A DNA stretch of 64,000 nt from Ramlibacter albus (GTDB lineage Bacteria; Pseudomonadota; Gammaproteobacteria; Burkholderiales; Burkholderiaceae_C), in the NCBI RefSeq assembly GCF_014297445.1, contig NZ_JACORU010000013.1, positions 94,934-158,933 on the forward strand, written 5' to 3'. Shown here one piece after another: positions 17,397 through 25,474 of the stretch. The position numbers and the translations under genes were made by a program. The number at the start of each line of letters is the position of its first letter. The stretch's first letter is position 1. Under the pieces are notes generated by a model. The model did not search any database. It saw only the letters and a list, made by a program, of their open reading frames with translations, and had not been told where the DNA came from.

Positions 17397-17731
17397 CGGG
17401 CCGCGCGCGCGAACTGCGAGGTGTCCGTCACTTCGACGGCGCCCTGGTCCACCAGGCGCGCGAGCAGGCTGTCCACCTGCTTCTCGTTCAGCCTGGAACT
17501 CGCGAGGATCCACTTGCGGTTGACCGGCCGGTGGCTCATGACCGACAGCGTGCGCAGCACGTCCGCGGTCTTCTGCCGGTGCGGCAGGTGCGGCCAGTGC
17601 TTCAGGCGGTAGATCAGGTCGCCCGGCTCGGGCAGCTTGCTGTCCGGCCCGTCGGCGCCGAGTCCCAGGAACTCCGTGAAAGAGGAGGTCCTGCGCGCGA
17701 TCGCGTAGAGGGTGTCGTACAAGCTGGCCAT
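17393..17731 (-). CDS. Hypothetical protein, possible winged-helix domain
   Basis: 112 residues. The N-terminus MASLYDTLYAIARRTSSFTEFLG precedes a domain with helix pattern LRTLSVMSHRPVNRKWILA and LNEKQVDSLLARLVDQGAVEVTD, which looks like a small winged helix-turn-helix, but no family name can be given. It converges on the SapC-like gene with overlapping stop codons and has 80 bases of upstream DNA before crcB. Confidence 0.6.
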   Translation of the reverse strand: MASLYDTLYAIARRTSSFTEFLGLGADGPDSKLPEPGDLIYRLKHWPHLPHRQKTADVLRTLSVMSHRPVNRKWILASSRLNEKQVDSLLARLVDQGAVEVTDTSQFARAAR

Positions 17732-17810
17732 CCATGCAGTTTGCGGATGGGGAGGGGCGCGCCGTTAAGCGATGGCGGCGCACGGCTTAGGGCGTTTGCC
17801 TAACCCGGTG

Positions 17811-18197
17811 TTAACCCTTTAGCAGTGCCACGGTCGCGATGCCCAGTGCGGTGAGCGCGAAGGAGCCCAGGAGGTGGGCGAAAGCGGTGGCTAGCGCCCA
17901 CGCCGTGTGCCCGTGCTGCAGTTGCGTCACCACCTCCGCGCTGAACGTGGAGAACGTGGTCAGGCCCCCTAGGAACCCGGTGACCACGAACAGGCGCACC
18001 TGCGGCGACAGGTCCGGCGCCTGCGCGAAGTACGCCACCGCCACGCCCACGAGGTAGCCGCCGACCAGGTTGGCCGCCAGCGTGCCGAGCGGCAACGGTG
18101 CGAACGCGGGGTTGAACCGCACGGAAAGCACCCAGCGCAGCAGCGCGCCGAGCGACGCGCCCGCGCAGATGGAGGCGATGGAGCCGGCCAGCCCCAT
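17811..18197 (-). CDS. crcB: Fluoride exporter CrcB
   Basis: 128 residues from ATG 18197. Four hydrophobic helices; the N-terminal GASLGALLRWVLSVRFN and the central GFLGGLTTFSTFSAEV motif are diagnostic for CrcB/Fluc dual-topology fluoride channels. Its ATG overlaps the stop of the upstream serralysin-like gene as TGATG, so translation may be coupled. No fluoride riboswitch could be seen, which fits the lack of a separate 5' leader. Confidence 0.93.
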   Translation of the reverse strand: MGLAGSIASICAGASLGALLRWVLSVRFNPAFAPLPLGTLAANLVGGYLVGVAVAYFAQAPDLSPQVRLFVVTGFLGGLTTFSTFSAEVVTQLQHGHTAWALATAFAHLLGSFALTALGIATVALLKG

Positions 18198-19762
18198 CAG
18201 GTGTAGGAGACGCCGTTTGCGATGATGCCCACGAGGTTGATGTTGTTGGTGTTGAGCGGGTGGTCCGCCGCAAGGATACCGAAAGTGGCCTGCGTGTACT
18301 GGCCGCTCGTGATGAAGGGCGTGAAGTTGGCGATCACCGCCGCCGGCATCTCGAACCCGAGCAGGTTCTGCAGCAGCAGGCCCACCACGGCCTCGTTCGT
18401 GGCGTTGGCGCCGAGGCGGAACTGCAGCGCGGCGCCCATCAGCGTCTCGTAGCTCATGCCGCCGTCCATGAGCTGCAGGCCGATGCCTTCGAACTGCGGG
18501 ATCGTGGACGGCCCGAACACCGCGCCCAGCACCTTGGCGACCTGCTGCGACTTCACGTCGAACGCGAGCCTGCGGTCGGAGAACTCCAGCCGTTCGATGT
18601 TGCTCAGCGTGTCGGTGGCGCCATTGCCCGAGACGGTGAGCGTGCCGTTGCTGTTGGCCACCTGGTAGCCCGCGCGCGCCGAGCCGTACACCGCCACGTC
18701 GGTGCCCGCCCCGCCGTCCGCGCGGTTCGTGCCCGCGCCGAGGGTGAAGCGGTTGTTGGCCGTGTTGCCGGTGACCGTGTCGTTGGACGCGCTGCCCACG
18801 AAGTTCTCGACGGTGGTCGAGAGGTCGATGGACACGTTGTTGGCCGTGGTGCCACCTACGGTGCTGAAGCCGCCCGGGCGCATGTCCACCGTCGATGCGG
18901 CGCCGCTCGCGGACACGTCGAGTGTGTCGGTGCCGCCGGAGTCGTAGATCGTCGCGAGCCGCGTGGCCGCCGTGCTGTCGAAGCTGAATCGTGTGTCGCC
19001 GGAATTGCCCGTGCCCGCGCCGTACAGCGCGCGCAGCGCGAGAAGGTCGTAGCTGCCGAACCAGTCGCGCTGCACGCCGTTGGAGTTGTCGCGGTAGGAC
19101 ATGATCGTGTAGACCGTGCTGTCCTCGGCCGCCCCGAGGAAGTTGCCCGCCGTCGTGGCCCGGGATGCCTCGCCCGCGTTGTAGTTGCCGGGGTGCTTGA
19201 GCCCCAGCGCGTGGCCGATCTCGTGCACGAGCGTCGAGTACGCGTACGTGCCCGCACCGACATTGGTGAGGTTGGTCGGGTCCGAATCGTCGGTCCACAC
19301 GTCGCCGGAAAGATCGTCGCCCGTGCTGTTGGGCATGTAGGCGTAGCCGGCCGAGACGGTCTGCGTGTTGTTGCCGAAGCGGATCTGGCCGTACGACGTG
19401 GCGCTGTCGGCCACCTCGCGGAAGCGCAGCCCCGTCTCGGTCGCCAGCCGCGTGAAGATGCCGCGCACCGCCTCCATCTGCTGCGTGGTGTAGGCGCGGA
19501 AGCCCACGTCGCCGCCGGAGTCGGTGCCGCCGTAGGTGGGCTTGGCCGTCATGAACGAGTACGTCACCTCCACCGAGGTGCCCATCGCCGCCGTGGCGTT
19601 CCAGCGCAGCTGCGCGTTCTCCAGCAGGCAGTCGACGCGGTAGTCACCCGTGATCGACGTGGCGACCACCGCCGCGGCGGGCGCGGGCGGCAGGTCGGTG
19701 GGCTTGCTGCCGGCCAGCGGGCCGGCACACATCGGACACATGCAAACGTACGCGCTGCTCAT
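18197..19762 (-). CDS. Serralysin-like M10 metalloprotease with RTX-like and DUF4214-like regions
   Basis: 521 residues. No Sec signal peptide; the N-terminus is short and Cys-rich (CMCPMC). Metzincin catalytic site HEIGHALGLKHP (180-191) with three His ligands, and an intact Met-turn YTIMSY (Met221). Residues 280-385 hold degenerate Gly/Asp repeats (VENFVGSASNDTVTGNTANN, then GAGTNRADGGAGTD). The C-terminal 130 residues resemble the DUF4214 region found in type-I-secreted proteins. The family is exported by TolC-type ABC systems; none lies in the window. Shares an identical 18-base start region with the paralogue at 23882. Confidence 0.88.
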   Translation of the reverse strand: MSSAYVCMCPMCAGPLAGSKPTDLPPAPAAAVVATSITGDYRVDCLLENAQLRWNATAAMGTSVEVTYSFMTAKPTYGGTDSGGDVGFRAYTTQQMEAVRGIFTRLATETGLRFREVADSATSYGQIRFGNNTQTVSAGYAYMPNSTGDDLSGDVWTDDSDPTNLTNVGAGTYAYSTLVHEIGHALGLKHPGNYNAGEASRATTAGNFLGAAEDSTVYTIMSYRDNSNGVQRDWFGSYDLLALRALYGAGTGNSGDTRFSFDSTAATRLATIYDSGGTDTLDVSASGAASTVDMRPGGFSTVGGTTANNVSIDLSTTVENFVGSASNDTVTGNTANNRFTLGAGTNRADGGAGTDVAVYGSARAGYQVANSNGTLTVSGNGATDTLSNIERLEFSDRRLAFDVKSQQVAKVLGAVFGPSTIPQFEGIGLQLMDGGMSYETLMGAALQFRLGANATNEAVVGLLLQNLLGFEMPAAVIANFTPFITSGQYTQATFGILAADHPLNTNNINLVGIIANGVSYT

Positions 19763-19831
19763 GGCCCCTCCACGGATGAGTTGGAGCGGCCAATGTGCAT
19801 CGGGAGTGCGTTGCCGCCAAGCGGCGGCCGA

Positions 19832-20944
19832 TCAGCGGTCGCCCCAGACCTCCTGCGCCGTCTCCACCACCAGGCGCAGCTTGTTGCGCTGGTCTTCCAC
19901 CGCGATGTTGTTGCCGTGCACCGTGCTGGAGAAGCCGCATTGCGGCGAGAGCGCGAGCTGCTCCATGGGCGCGTATTTTGCGGCCTCGTCGATGCGGCGC
20001 TTCAGGTCGTCCTTGCTTTCCAGCTGGCCGAACTTGGTGGTGACGAGGCCCAGCACCACGGTCTTGCCCTTGGGCAGGTAGCGCAGCGGGCGGAAGTCGC
20101 CGGAGCGGTCGTCGTCGTACTCCATGAAGTACGCGTCGATGTCCATCTCCTTGAGCAGCGCCTCGGCGACCGGCTCGTAGTTGCCCTGCGCCGCGAACGT
20201 GCTCTTGAAGTTGCCGCGGCACAGGTGCATGGCCAGCAGCATGCCCTGGGGCTTTTGCGCGACCACCTTGTTGATGAACTTCGCGTAGCGGTGCGGCAGC
20301 TCGTTGGGGTCGTCGCCGCGCTGGCGCGCCGCCTCTCGCATCTTCTCGTCGCACAGGTAGGCGAGGTTGGTGTCGTCCATCTGCACGTAGCGGCAGCCCG
20401 CGTCGTACAGCGAACGCAGCTCGTCGCCAAACGCCTTGGCCACGTCGTCGTAGAACGTGGGCTCCAGCTCCGGGTACGCCTCGCGGCTGATGCCCGCGCG
20501 GCCGCCGCGGAAGTGCAGCATGGTGGGCGAGGGGATCGTGACCTTGGGCGTGTGGCCGGGGCTCAGCTGGGACTTGAGGTATTCGAAGTCGGCTTTCTGG
20601 ATGTCCTTGGCGTGCTTCACCTTGTCGATCACGCGGATCGTGGGTGGCGCGAGTTCCTCGGTGCCGTCCGGCTTGCGGATGGTGACGGGGATGTCGGTCT
20701 TCACGCCGCCGAGCTGTTCGAGGAAGTCGAGGTGGAAGTACGTGCGGCGGAACTCGCCGTCGGTGACCGACTTCAGGCCGATCGATTCCTGGAACTTCAC
20801 GATCTCGCTGATCGCCTTGTCCTCCACCTCGCGCAGCTGCTGCGGGCTGATCTCGCCCTTGGCCTTCTGCTCACGGGCTTCCAGCAGGTATTTGGGCCGC
20901 AGGAAGCTGCCGACGTGGTCGTAGCGGGCGGGCAGTTGCATCAT
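19832..20944 (-). CDS. Core-MetE (cobalamin-independent methionine synthase catalytic domain) protein, YxjG-like
   Basis: 370 residues, only the C-terminal catalytic half of MetE. The barrel start YDHVGSFLRPKYLLEAR, zinc ligands His240/Cys242 in AMHLCRGN, Glu275 and Cys336 in LSPQCGFSS, plus the TDGEFRR segment, are all kept. Stand-alone core proteins use methyl donors other than methyl-tetrahydropteroyl-triglutamate. It begins 12 bases after the VanB-like reductase stop, with an AGGAGAC ribosome site, so it is the last gene of the oxygenase operon. Two tandem ATGs (20944, 20941) exist. Confidence 0.85.
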   Translation of the reverse strand: MMQLPARYDHVGSFLRPKYLLEAREQKAKGEISPQQLREVEDKAISEIVKFQESIGLKSVTDGEFRRTYFHLDFLEQLGGVKTDIPVTIRKPDGTEELAPPTIRVIDKVKHAKDIQKADFEYLKSQLSPGHTPKVTIPSPTMLHFRGGRAGISREAYPELEPTFYDDVAKAFGDELRSLYDAGCRYVQMDDTNLAYLCDEKMREAARQRGDDPNELPHRYAKFINKVVAQKPQGMLLAMHLCRGNFKSTFAAQGNYEPVAEALLKEMDIDAYFMEYDDDRSGDFRPLRYLPKGKTVVLGLVTTKFGQLESKDDLKRRIDEAAKYAPMEQLALSPQCGFSSTVHGNNIAVEDQRNKLRLVVETAQEVWGDR

Positions 20945-20956
20945 TTCTTTTGTCTC

Positions 20957-21913
20957 CTAGAGGTCAAGTACAAGCAATTTCGATTTCGCGCGCGAGCAGC
21001 ACGGCGTGAACTGGTCGTGCTTCGCCTTCTCGTCGTCGGTGAAATAGAGGTCGCGGTGGTCGCACTCGCCTTCCAGCACGCGCGTGATGCAGGTGCCGCA
21101 CACGCCCTGCTCGCACGAGGTGAGCACCTCGATGCCTTGTTCGGCCAGCGCCTGCGTCACGCTCTTGTCCGCGGCCACCTGGATCACGCGGCCGCTGCTG
21201 GCGATCTTCACTTCGAAGGCCTTGTCGCCCGTCGTGTCCTGCGGCGCCGCGCTGAAGTATTCCAGGTGGATCTGGTCCTTGGCCCAGCCCATGCCCTCGG
21301 CATGCTGCAGCACGAAGTTGATGTAGCCGGCCGGGCCGCACACATACAGGTGCGCCTTGTCGCCGGCTGCGCGCAGCACGGACGCGATGTCCAGCATCTG
21401 CGCCGCGCCACCGTCGTCGAAGTGGAAGTGCACCTTGGCCGCGAAGGGCGACTGCGCGATCTCGTCGTGGAACGCCGTGCGGTCCTTCGAGCGCGTGCTG
21501 TAGTGCATGCTGAAGTCCGCGCCGATGGCCGCGAGGCGCTGCGCCATGCACAGCAGCGGCGTCACGCCGATGCCGCCGGCCAGCAGCAGCGTGCGCTCGG
21601 CATGCACCAGCGGGAAGTGGTTGCGCGGCTCGCTGATCGCGATGAGGTCGCCTTCCTTCACCAGGTCGTGCATGGCGTTGGAGCCGCCGCGCGACTTGGG
21701 GTCGCGCAGCACCGCGATGCGATAGCGGTGGCTCTCGGTGGCGTCGTTGCACAGCGAGTACTGGCGCACCAGGCCGTTGGGCAGCTCCACGTCGATGTGC
21801 GACCCCGCGGAGAAACCGGGCAGCGGCGAGCCGTCGGCCCGCGCGAGTTCGAAGCTGGCGATGTCCAGCGCCTCCTGCTTCTTCTGCAGGACCTTGACTG
21901 TGAGTTGTGTCAT
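20957..21913 (-). CDS. PDR/VanB-type oxidoreductase (FMN, NAD, plant-type 2Fe-2S)
   Basis: 318 residues from ATG 21913, overlapping the Rieske gene stop by 4 bases (ATGA). Flavin-binding RQYSLCND, pyridine-nucleotide-binding LLLAGGIGVTPLLCMAQRLA, LYVCGPAGYINFVL, and a C-terminal ferredoxin domain with Cys ligands in CEQGVCGTC plus a last Cys in FTPCCSRA. It passes electrons from NAD(P)H to the paired Rieske oxygenase, as VanB does for vanillate O-demethylase or phthalate dioxygenase reductase does for its partner. Confidence 0.9.
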   Translation of the reverse strand: MTQLTVKVLQKKQEALDIASFELARADGSPLPGFSAGSHIDVELPNGLVRQYSLCNDATESHRYRIAVLRDPKSRGGSNAMHDLVKEGDLIAISEPRNHFPLVHAERTLLLAGGIGVTPLLCMAQRLAAIGADFSMHYSTRSKDRTAFHDEIAQSPFAAKVHFHFDDGGAAQMLDIASVLRAAGDKAHLYVCGPAGYINFVLQHAEGMGWAKDQIHLEYFSAAPQDTTGDKAFEVKIASSGRVIQVAADKSVTQALAEQGIEVLTSCEQGVCGTCITRVLEGECDHRDLYFTDDEKAKHDQFTPCCSRAKSKLLVLDL

Positions 21914-22959
21914 GCCATGAGTTTGGCAGGCTGTTCGGCCGCGATCCAGCGGTCGATCACTTTGCGCGACTGCACGCCGCCGGCGTCGATGTTGAGCAGC
22001 AGCAGCTTGCGCTGCGGCCACTGCAGCAGGTTGCGCTGCTGCGCCTCCAGCACGGCCGTGTCCTCGGCGAAGACCTTGGCCTGGCCTTCCTTGATCTGCG
22101 CGGTGAGCGCCTTGTCCTTCACGTTGAAGTTGCGCGCCATGCCCCAGAAGTACCACATCGACGTGTCGGTCTCCGGCGTGAGGAAGTCCACCACGATGGA
22201 GTACACCTTGTCCTTCGGTTCCGCGTTGTAGCCGCCGCGGCCCGCGAGTGCCACGCCCACCTCGATCATGATGTGGCTCGGCGGGTGGAAGTGGCACACC
22301 TGCCAGCGGTCCACCGGCTGGTCGTCCGGCAGCCCGTTGCCGCGCAGGTTGGCGCGCCAGAAGGGCGGCGGCATCACGTTGTCCATGAAGCGCGACGTGA
22401 CCACGTGGTCCCCGTCGGCCTTGGTACTCACCGGCGTCTCGTCGATCTCCTTCTGCCCGATGGACGTGGTGTGCACGTACGTCTCGTGCGTCAGGTCCAT
22501 CAGGTTATCGACCATGAGGCGGTAGTCGCAGTGGATGTGGTACAGCCCGCCGCCGTAGGCCCAGTCGGGGCTCTCTGCCCATTCGAGGTGGTGGATCTTC
22601 GCGGTATCGGCGAGCGCGGGCTCGCCGGGCCACACCCAGATGAAGCCGTACTTCTCCACGACCGGGTAGGCGCGGATCTTCGGGAAGCCCTGCACGCGCT
22701 GGCCGGGCATCGCCACCGTCTTGCCCTCGCAGCCCATCTGCAGCCCGTGGTAGCCGCACACCAGGTTGCCTTCGCACACGTAGCCGAGCGAAAGCGCGGC
22801 ACCGCGGTGGGGGCAGAAGTCCTCCAGCGCCGCGACCTTCCCCGCTTCGGGCCGCCAGAACACGATCTTCTCGTTGCAGATCGTCCGCCCGAGCGGCTTC
22901 TCGTCGATCTCGTCGGGCGTGGCCGCGACGTACCAGGCGTTCTTGGGGAAGGTGCTCAT
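21910..22959 (-). CDS. Rieske-type aromatic oxygenase (vanillate O-demethylase-like)
   Basis: 349 residues from ATG 22959 (MSTFPKNAWYVAATPDEI, a VanA-like opening). Rieske ligands Cys49/His51 (CPHRG) and Cys68/His71 (CGYHG); mononuclear iron site DLTHETYVH (Asp155, His158, His163). VanA-type enzymes oxidatively remove an aromatic O-methyl group, releasing formaldehyde and a catechol such as protocatechuate. Two ring-cleaving LigAB systems elsewhere in the window could take that product. Substrate assignment remains tentative, since closely related enzymes act on other aromatics. Confidence 0.88.
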   Translation of the reverse strand: MSTFPKNAWYVAATPDEIDEKPLGRTICNEKIVFWRPEAGKVAALEDFCPHRGAALSLGYVCEGNLVCGYHGLQMGCEGKTVAMPGQRVQGFPKIRAYPVVEKYGFIWVWPGEPALADTAKIHHLEWAESPDWAYGGGLYHIHCDYRLMVDNLMDLTHETYVHTTSIGQKEIDETPVSTKADGDHVVTSRFMDNVMPPPFWRANLRGNGLPDDQPVDRWQVCHFHPPSHIMIEVGVALAGRGGYNAEPKDKVYSIVVDFLTPETDTSMWYFWGMARNFNVKDKALTAQIKEGQAKVFAEDTAVLEAQQRNLLQWPQRKLLLLNIDAGGVQSRKVIDRWIAAEQPAKLMA

Positions 22960-22977
22960 GGTGCGGCAGGATAGTCG

Positions 22978-22988
22978 ATGTATACAAT
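22978..22988. promoter_or_regulatory. GntR operator candidate 1, in the Rieske-gene promoter
   Basis: ATGTATACAAT contains the palindrome TGTATACA, fitting the T-x-GT-x-x-x-AC-x-A pattern of FadR/FCD-type regulators. On the minus strand it lies between a -35-like TTGTCG and a -10-like TATCCT that are 17 bases apart, a position suited to repression. The predicted transcript would start at or very near the ATG. Confidence 0.55.
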
Positions 22989-23054
22989 GGCGACAAGGCA
23001 TCCAGGCTCTTCCCGAGTGGATACCTGCCATAGCAAGCTGATATTTCTCACAGA

Positions 23055-23064
23055 ATGTATACAG
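23055..23064. promoter_or_regulatory. GntR operator candidate 2, overlapping the regulator's own start codon
   Basis: The second copy, ATGTATACAG, shares the same TGTATACA core, 77 bases from the first (about seven helical turns, same face). Its ATG is the start codon of the regulator gene, so binding here would block its own expression. Confidence 0.5.
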
Positions 23065-23786
23065 CCGACGCCGACTCCTCCCAAGCCGTCAAGGCCCAGC
23101 TGCGCCTGCGCGAGCTGATCCTGGCCGGCGAGTTGCCCGGCGGCGAGCGCATTGCCGAGCTGGCGCTCGTGGAACGCCTGGGCGTGTCGCGCACGCCGAT
23201 CCGCGCGGCGCTCGCGCGGCTGGAGCACGAGGGCCTGTTGCAGGCGCTGCCCGGCGGCGGCTATGCGGTGCGGGTGTTCTCCGAGCGCGACGTGGCCGAC
23301 GCCATCGAGCTGCGCGGCACCGTCGAGGGCGTTGCGGCTCGCCTGGCCGCCGAACGCGGGGTGGATGCGAGTGCTCTCGCAGCCGCGCGCGAATGCCTCG
23401 ACGCGGTGGACAAGGTGCTCGCCCGCCGCTCGCTGACCGACGCGGACTTCTCGCGCTACGTGGAGCTCAACGAGCGTTTCCACTCCCTAATGTGGTCGAT
23501 GTGCGGCAGCGCGGTGATCGAACGAGAGATCGAACGCGTGGTCAGCCTGCCCTTTGCCTCGCCTTCCGGCTTCGTCGTGGTGCAATCGAACTCGCCGCGC
23601 GCCCGCGACATGCTCGTCGTCGCGCAGGACCAGCATCGCCAGGTGCTCGATGCCATCGAGCGGCGCGAAGGCACGCGCGCCGAATCGATCATGCGCGAGC
23701 ACGCGCGCATAGCGCAGCGCAACCTGCGCGAGGCCGTGCGGGGGCAGCAGCACGAGCGGATGCCCGCGGTGCGCCTGATCCGGTAG
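23055..23786 (+). CDS. GntR-family regulator with FCD domain
   Basis: 243 residues. Winged-helix domain at about 10-80 (LRLRELILAGELPGGERIAE, then VERLGVSRTPIRAALARLE) and a C-terminal all-helical FCD ligand domain at about 95-220 with metal-site type histidines (YVELNERFHSLM, and the QHRQVLDAIERR segment). Divergent from the VanAB-like operon and separated by 95 bases carrying two TGTATACA palindromes, so it very likely controls that operon, by analogy with VanR. ATG 23055 fits the domain start. Confidence 0.88.
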   Translation: MYTADADSSQAVKAQLRLRELILAGELPGGERIAELALVERLGVSRTPIRAALARLEHEGLLQALPGGGYAVRVFSERDVADAIELRGTVEGVAARLAAERGVDASALAAARECLDAVDKVLARRSLTDADFSRYVELNERFHSLMWSMCGSAVIEREIERVVSLPFASPSGFVVVQSNSPRARDMLVVAQDQHRQVLDAIERREGTRAESIMREHARIAQRNLREAVRGQQHERMPAVRLIR

Positions 23787-23881
23787 CAAGCCGGCGGCCC
23801 GCCGGGCGGTCGTTGCATCGCCCGCGAATCCCCGCTACGTTCCTCCTGATGTCGAGCTGGCTCGCCAGCCGTGGAGGGGCC

Positions 23882-25474
23882 ATGAGTTCACCGCAGAACG
23901 GCGGCGGCCAGCCGCCGACATTCGCGTACCCGGAGACCGGCGTCGCGTACATCGATGCATTGCTGTACGCGCCGGGCAACAAATGGGGCACGGCGCTGGG
24001 CAGCGGGGCCTCGCTCACCTTCAGCTTCCCGGCCGCGGGCGCGGTCTGGGCAACCGGGTATTCGGGGACGGAACCCACGGGCGCGATCCCGTTCACCGCC
24101 GGCATGATGGAAGCGGCGCGCACGGCGCTCGCGCGGTGGGCCGCCGTGAGCGGGCTGCAGTTCACCGAAGTGCAGGAGACGGCGACCAACGTGGGCGACA
24201 TCCGTTTCTCGTTCACGAGCGTCAACCACCCCACCACTCCCACGGCGACGGCGTGGGCGGGCGTGCCGAACACCTTCTTCGCCAACGCCGGGGACGTCTG
24301 GGTGAAAAGCAGCTTCGTCGGCGCGCCGCAGACGTCCGGCGTGACGGGCACGGGGCTGCTGATGCATGAACTCGGGCACGCCTTCGGCCTGAGCCATCCC
24401 TATGACCCGCCCGTCACGCTGCCATCGGCCCAGCAGACGCAGGCCTACAGCGTGCTGGGTTACGGCTTGATCAACAACGCCTGGGTCACGGTCCAGAACG
24501 GCGTGACGTCGACGAGCTTCGTCGAACTCTCCGGCCCGATGCTGTACGACATCGCGGCGATCCAGTACCTCTACGGCCCCAACATGTCCTGGCATGCGGG
24601 CAACGACACGTACAGCTACGACCCCGCCACACCGTTCTTCGAATGCATCTGGGACGCCGGCGGCAACGACACGATCTCGGTGGCGCGCTTCACCGGCGGC
24701 TGCACCATCGACCTGCGCGAGGGTGCCTTTTCCTCGGTGGCGATCCGCTCGCCCAACCCGCAGCTCAACTCGAGCAGTTACGACGGCGTCAACGTTCTGT
24801 CCATCGCGTACGGCGCGGTGATCGAGAACGCGATCGGTGGCGCCGGCGCGGACACGCTCACCGGCAACCCGTCGAACAACCGCCTGCAAGGCGGCGGCGG
24901 CAACGACACGATCGCCGGCGGCGCGGGCACCGACACGGCGGTGTTCTCCGGCGCGCGCGCCAACTACACCATCACGGGCAGCGCCGCCGCCGGGCTGACC
25001 GTGCGCGACAACGCGGGCAGCGACGGCACCGACACGATCCGCGAAGTCGAGCGGCTTGCGTTCAGCGACCGCGGCGTGGCCTTCGACACCGACGGCGCCG
25101 CGGGGCGCGCGGTGCTGCTGCTCAATGCGGTGATGGGATCGGCCTCGCTGCAGAACCGCGCGCTCGTGGGCACGGTGATCTCGCTCATGGACGGCGGCGC
25201 GAGCATCCAGGTGCTCAGCGACGTCCTCGTGCGCAACGGCACGATGGCGCAGCTTGCCGGCGGTGCGAGCAGCAGCGCGCTGGTGACTTACCTGTTCCGC
25301 AACGTGGTGGGCTCCGAAGCGAGTGCCACCACGGTCGCGGCGCTGAGCGCGCTCATCGACGCGGGCGCGCTGACGCAGGGGCAGTTCCTGTGGAAGGTGG
25401 CCGAGCTGCCGGTGAACGCGGCCAAGGTCGGGATCACCGGGCTGGCGCAGTCGGGCATCGAGTTCTCGGTCTAG
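23882..25474 (+). CDS. Serralysin-like M10 protein with altered Met-turn and RTX repeats
   Basis: 530 residues from ATG 23882 with a GGAGGGG ribosome site. Catalytic zinc site HELGHAFGLSHP (162-173) is intact, but the expected Met-turn reads YSVLGYG (189-195) with Leu where the family has Met. RTX nonapeptides follow at about 315-350 (GGAGADTLTGNPSNNRLQGG and GGNDTIAGGAGTDT), then a DUF4214-like C-terminus. No signal peptide, consistent with type I secretion. Paralogue of 18197-19762, sharing the bases CCGTGGAGGGGCCATGAG around the start. Confidence 0.86.
   Translation: MSSPQNGGGQPPTFAYPETGVAYIDALLYAPGNKWGTALGSGASLTFSFPAAGAVWATGYSGTEPTGAIPFTAGMMEAARTALARWAAVSGLQFTEVQETATNVGDIRFSFTSVNHPTTPTATAWAGVPNTFFANAGDVWVKSSFVGAPQTSGVTGTGLLMHELGHAFGLSHPYDPPVTLPSAQQTQAYSVLGYGLINNAWVTVQNGVTSTSFVELSGPMLYDIAAIQYLYGPNMSWHAGNDTYSYDPATPFFECIWDAGGNDTISVARFTGGCTIDLREGAFSSVAIRSPNPQLNSSSYDGVNVLSIAYGAVIENAIGGAGADTLTGNPSNNRLQGGGGNDTIAGGAGTDTAVFSGARANYTITGSAAAGLTVRDNAGSDGTDTIREVERLAFSDRGVAFDTDGAAGRAVLLLNAVMGSASLQNRALVGTVISLMDGGASIQVLSDVLVRNGTMAQLAGGASSSALVTYLFRNVVGSEASATTVAALSALIDAGALTQGQFLWKVAELPVNAAKVGITGLAQSGIEFSV

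Noticed and set aside
17793..17817. GCCTAAC and a nearby GTTAACC resembling attC boxes
   Set aside because: Only a few bases apart with no stem, no integrase nearby, and the second box fails the RRR rule; chance match in the gap before crcB.
18260..22231. 1323-codon open frame on the plus strand
   Set aside because: Lies antisense to crcB/serralysin, core-MetE and VanAB-like genes, all of which show clear family motifs; it is an effect of high GC and has no domain.
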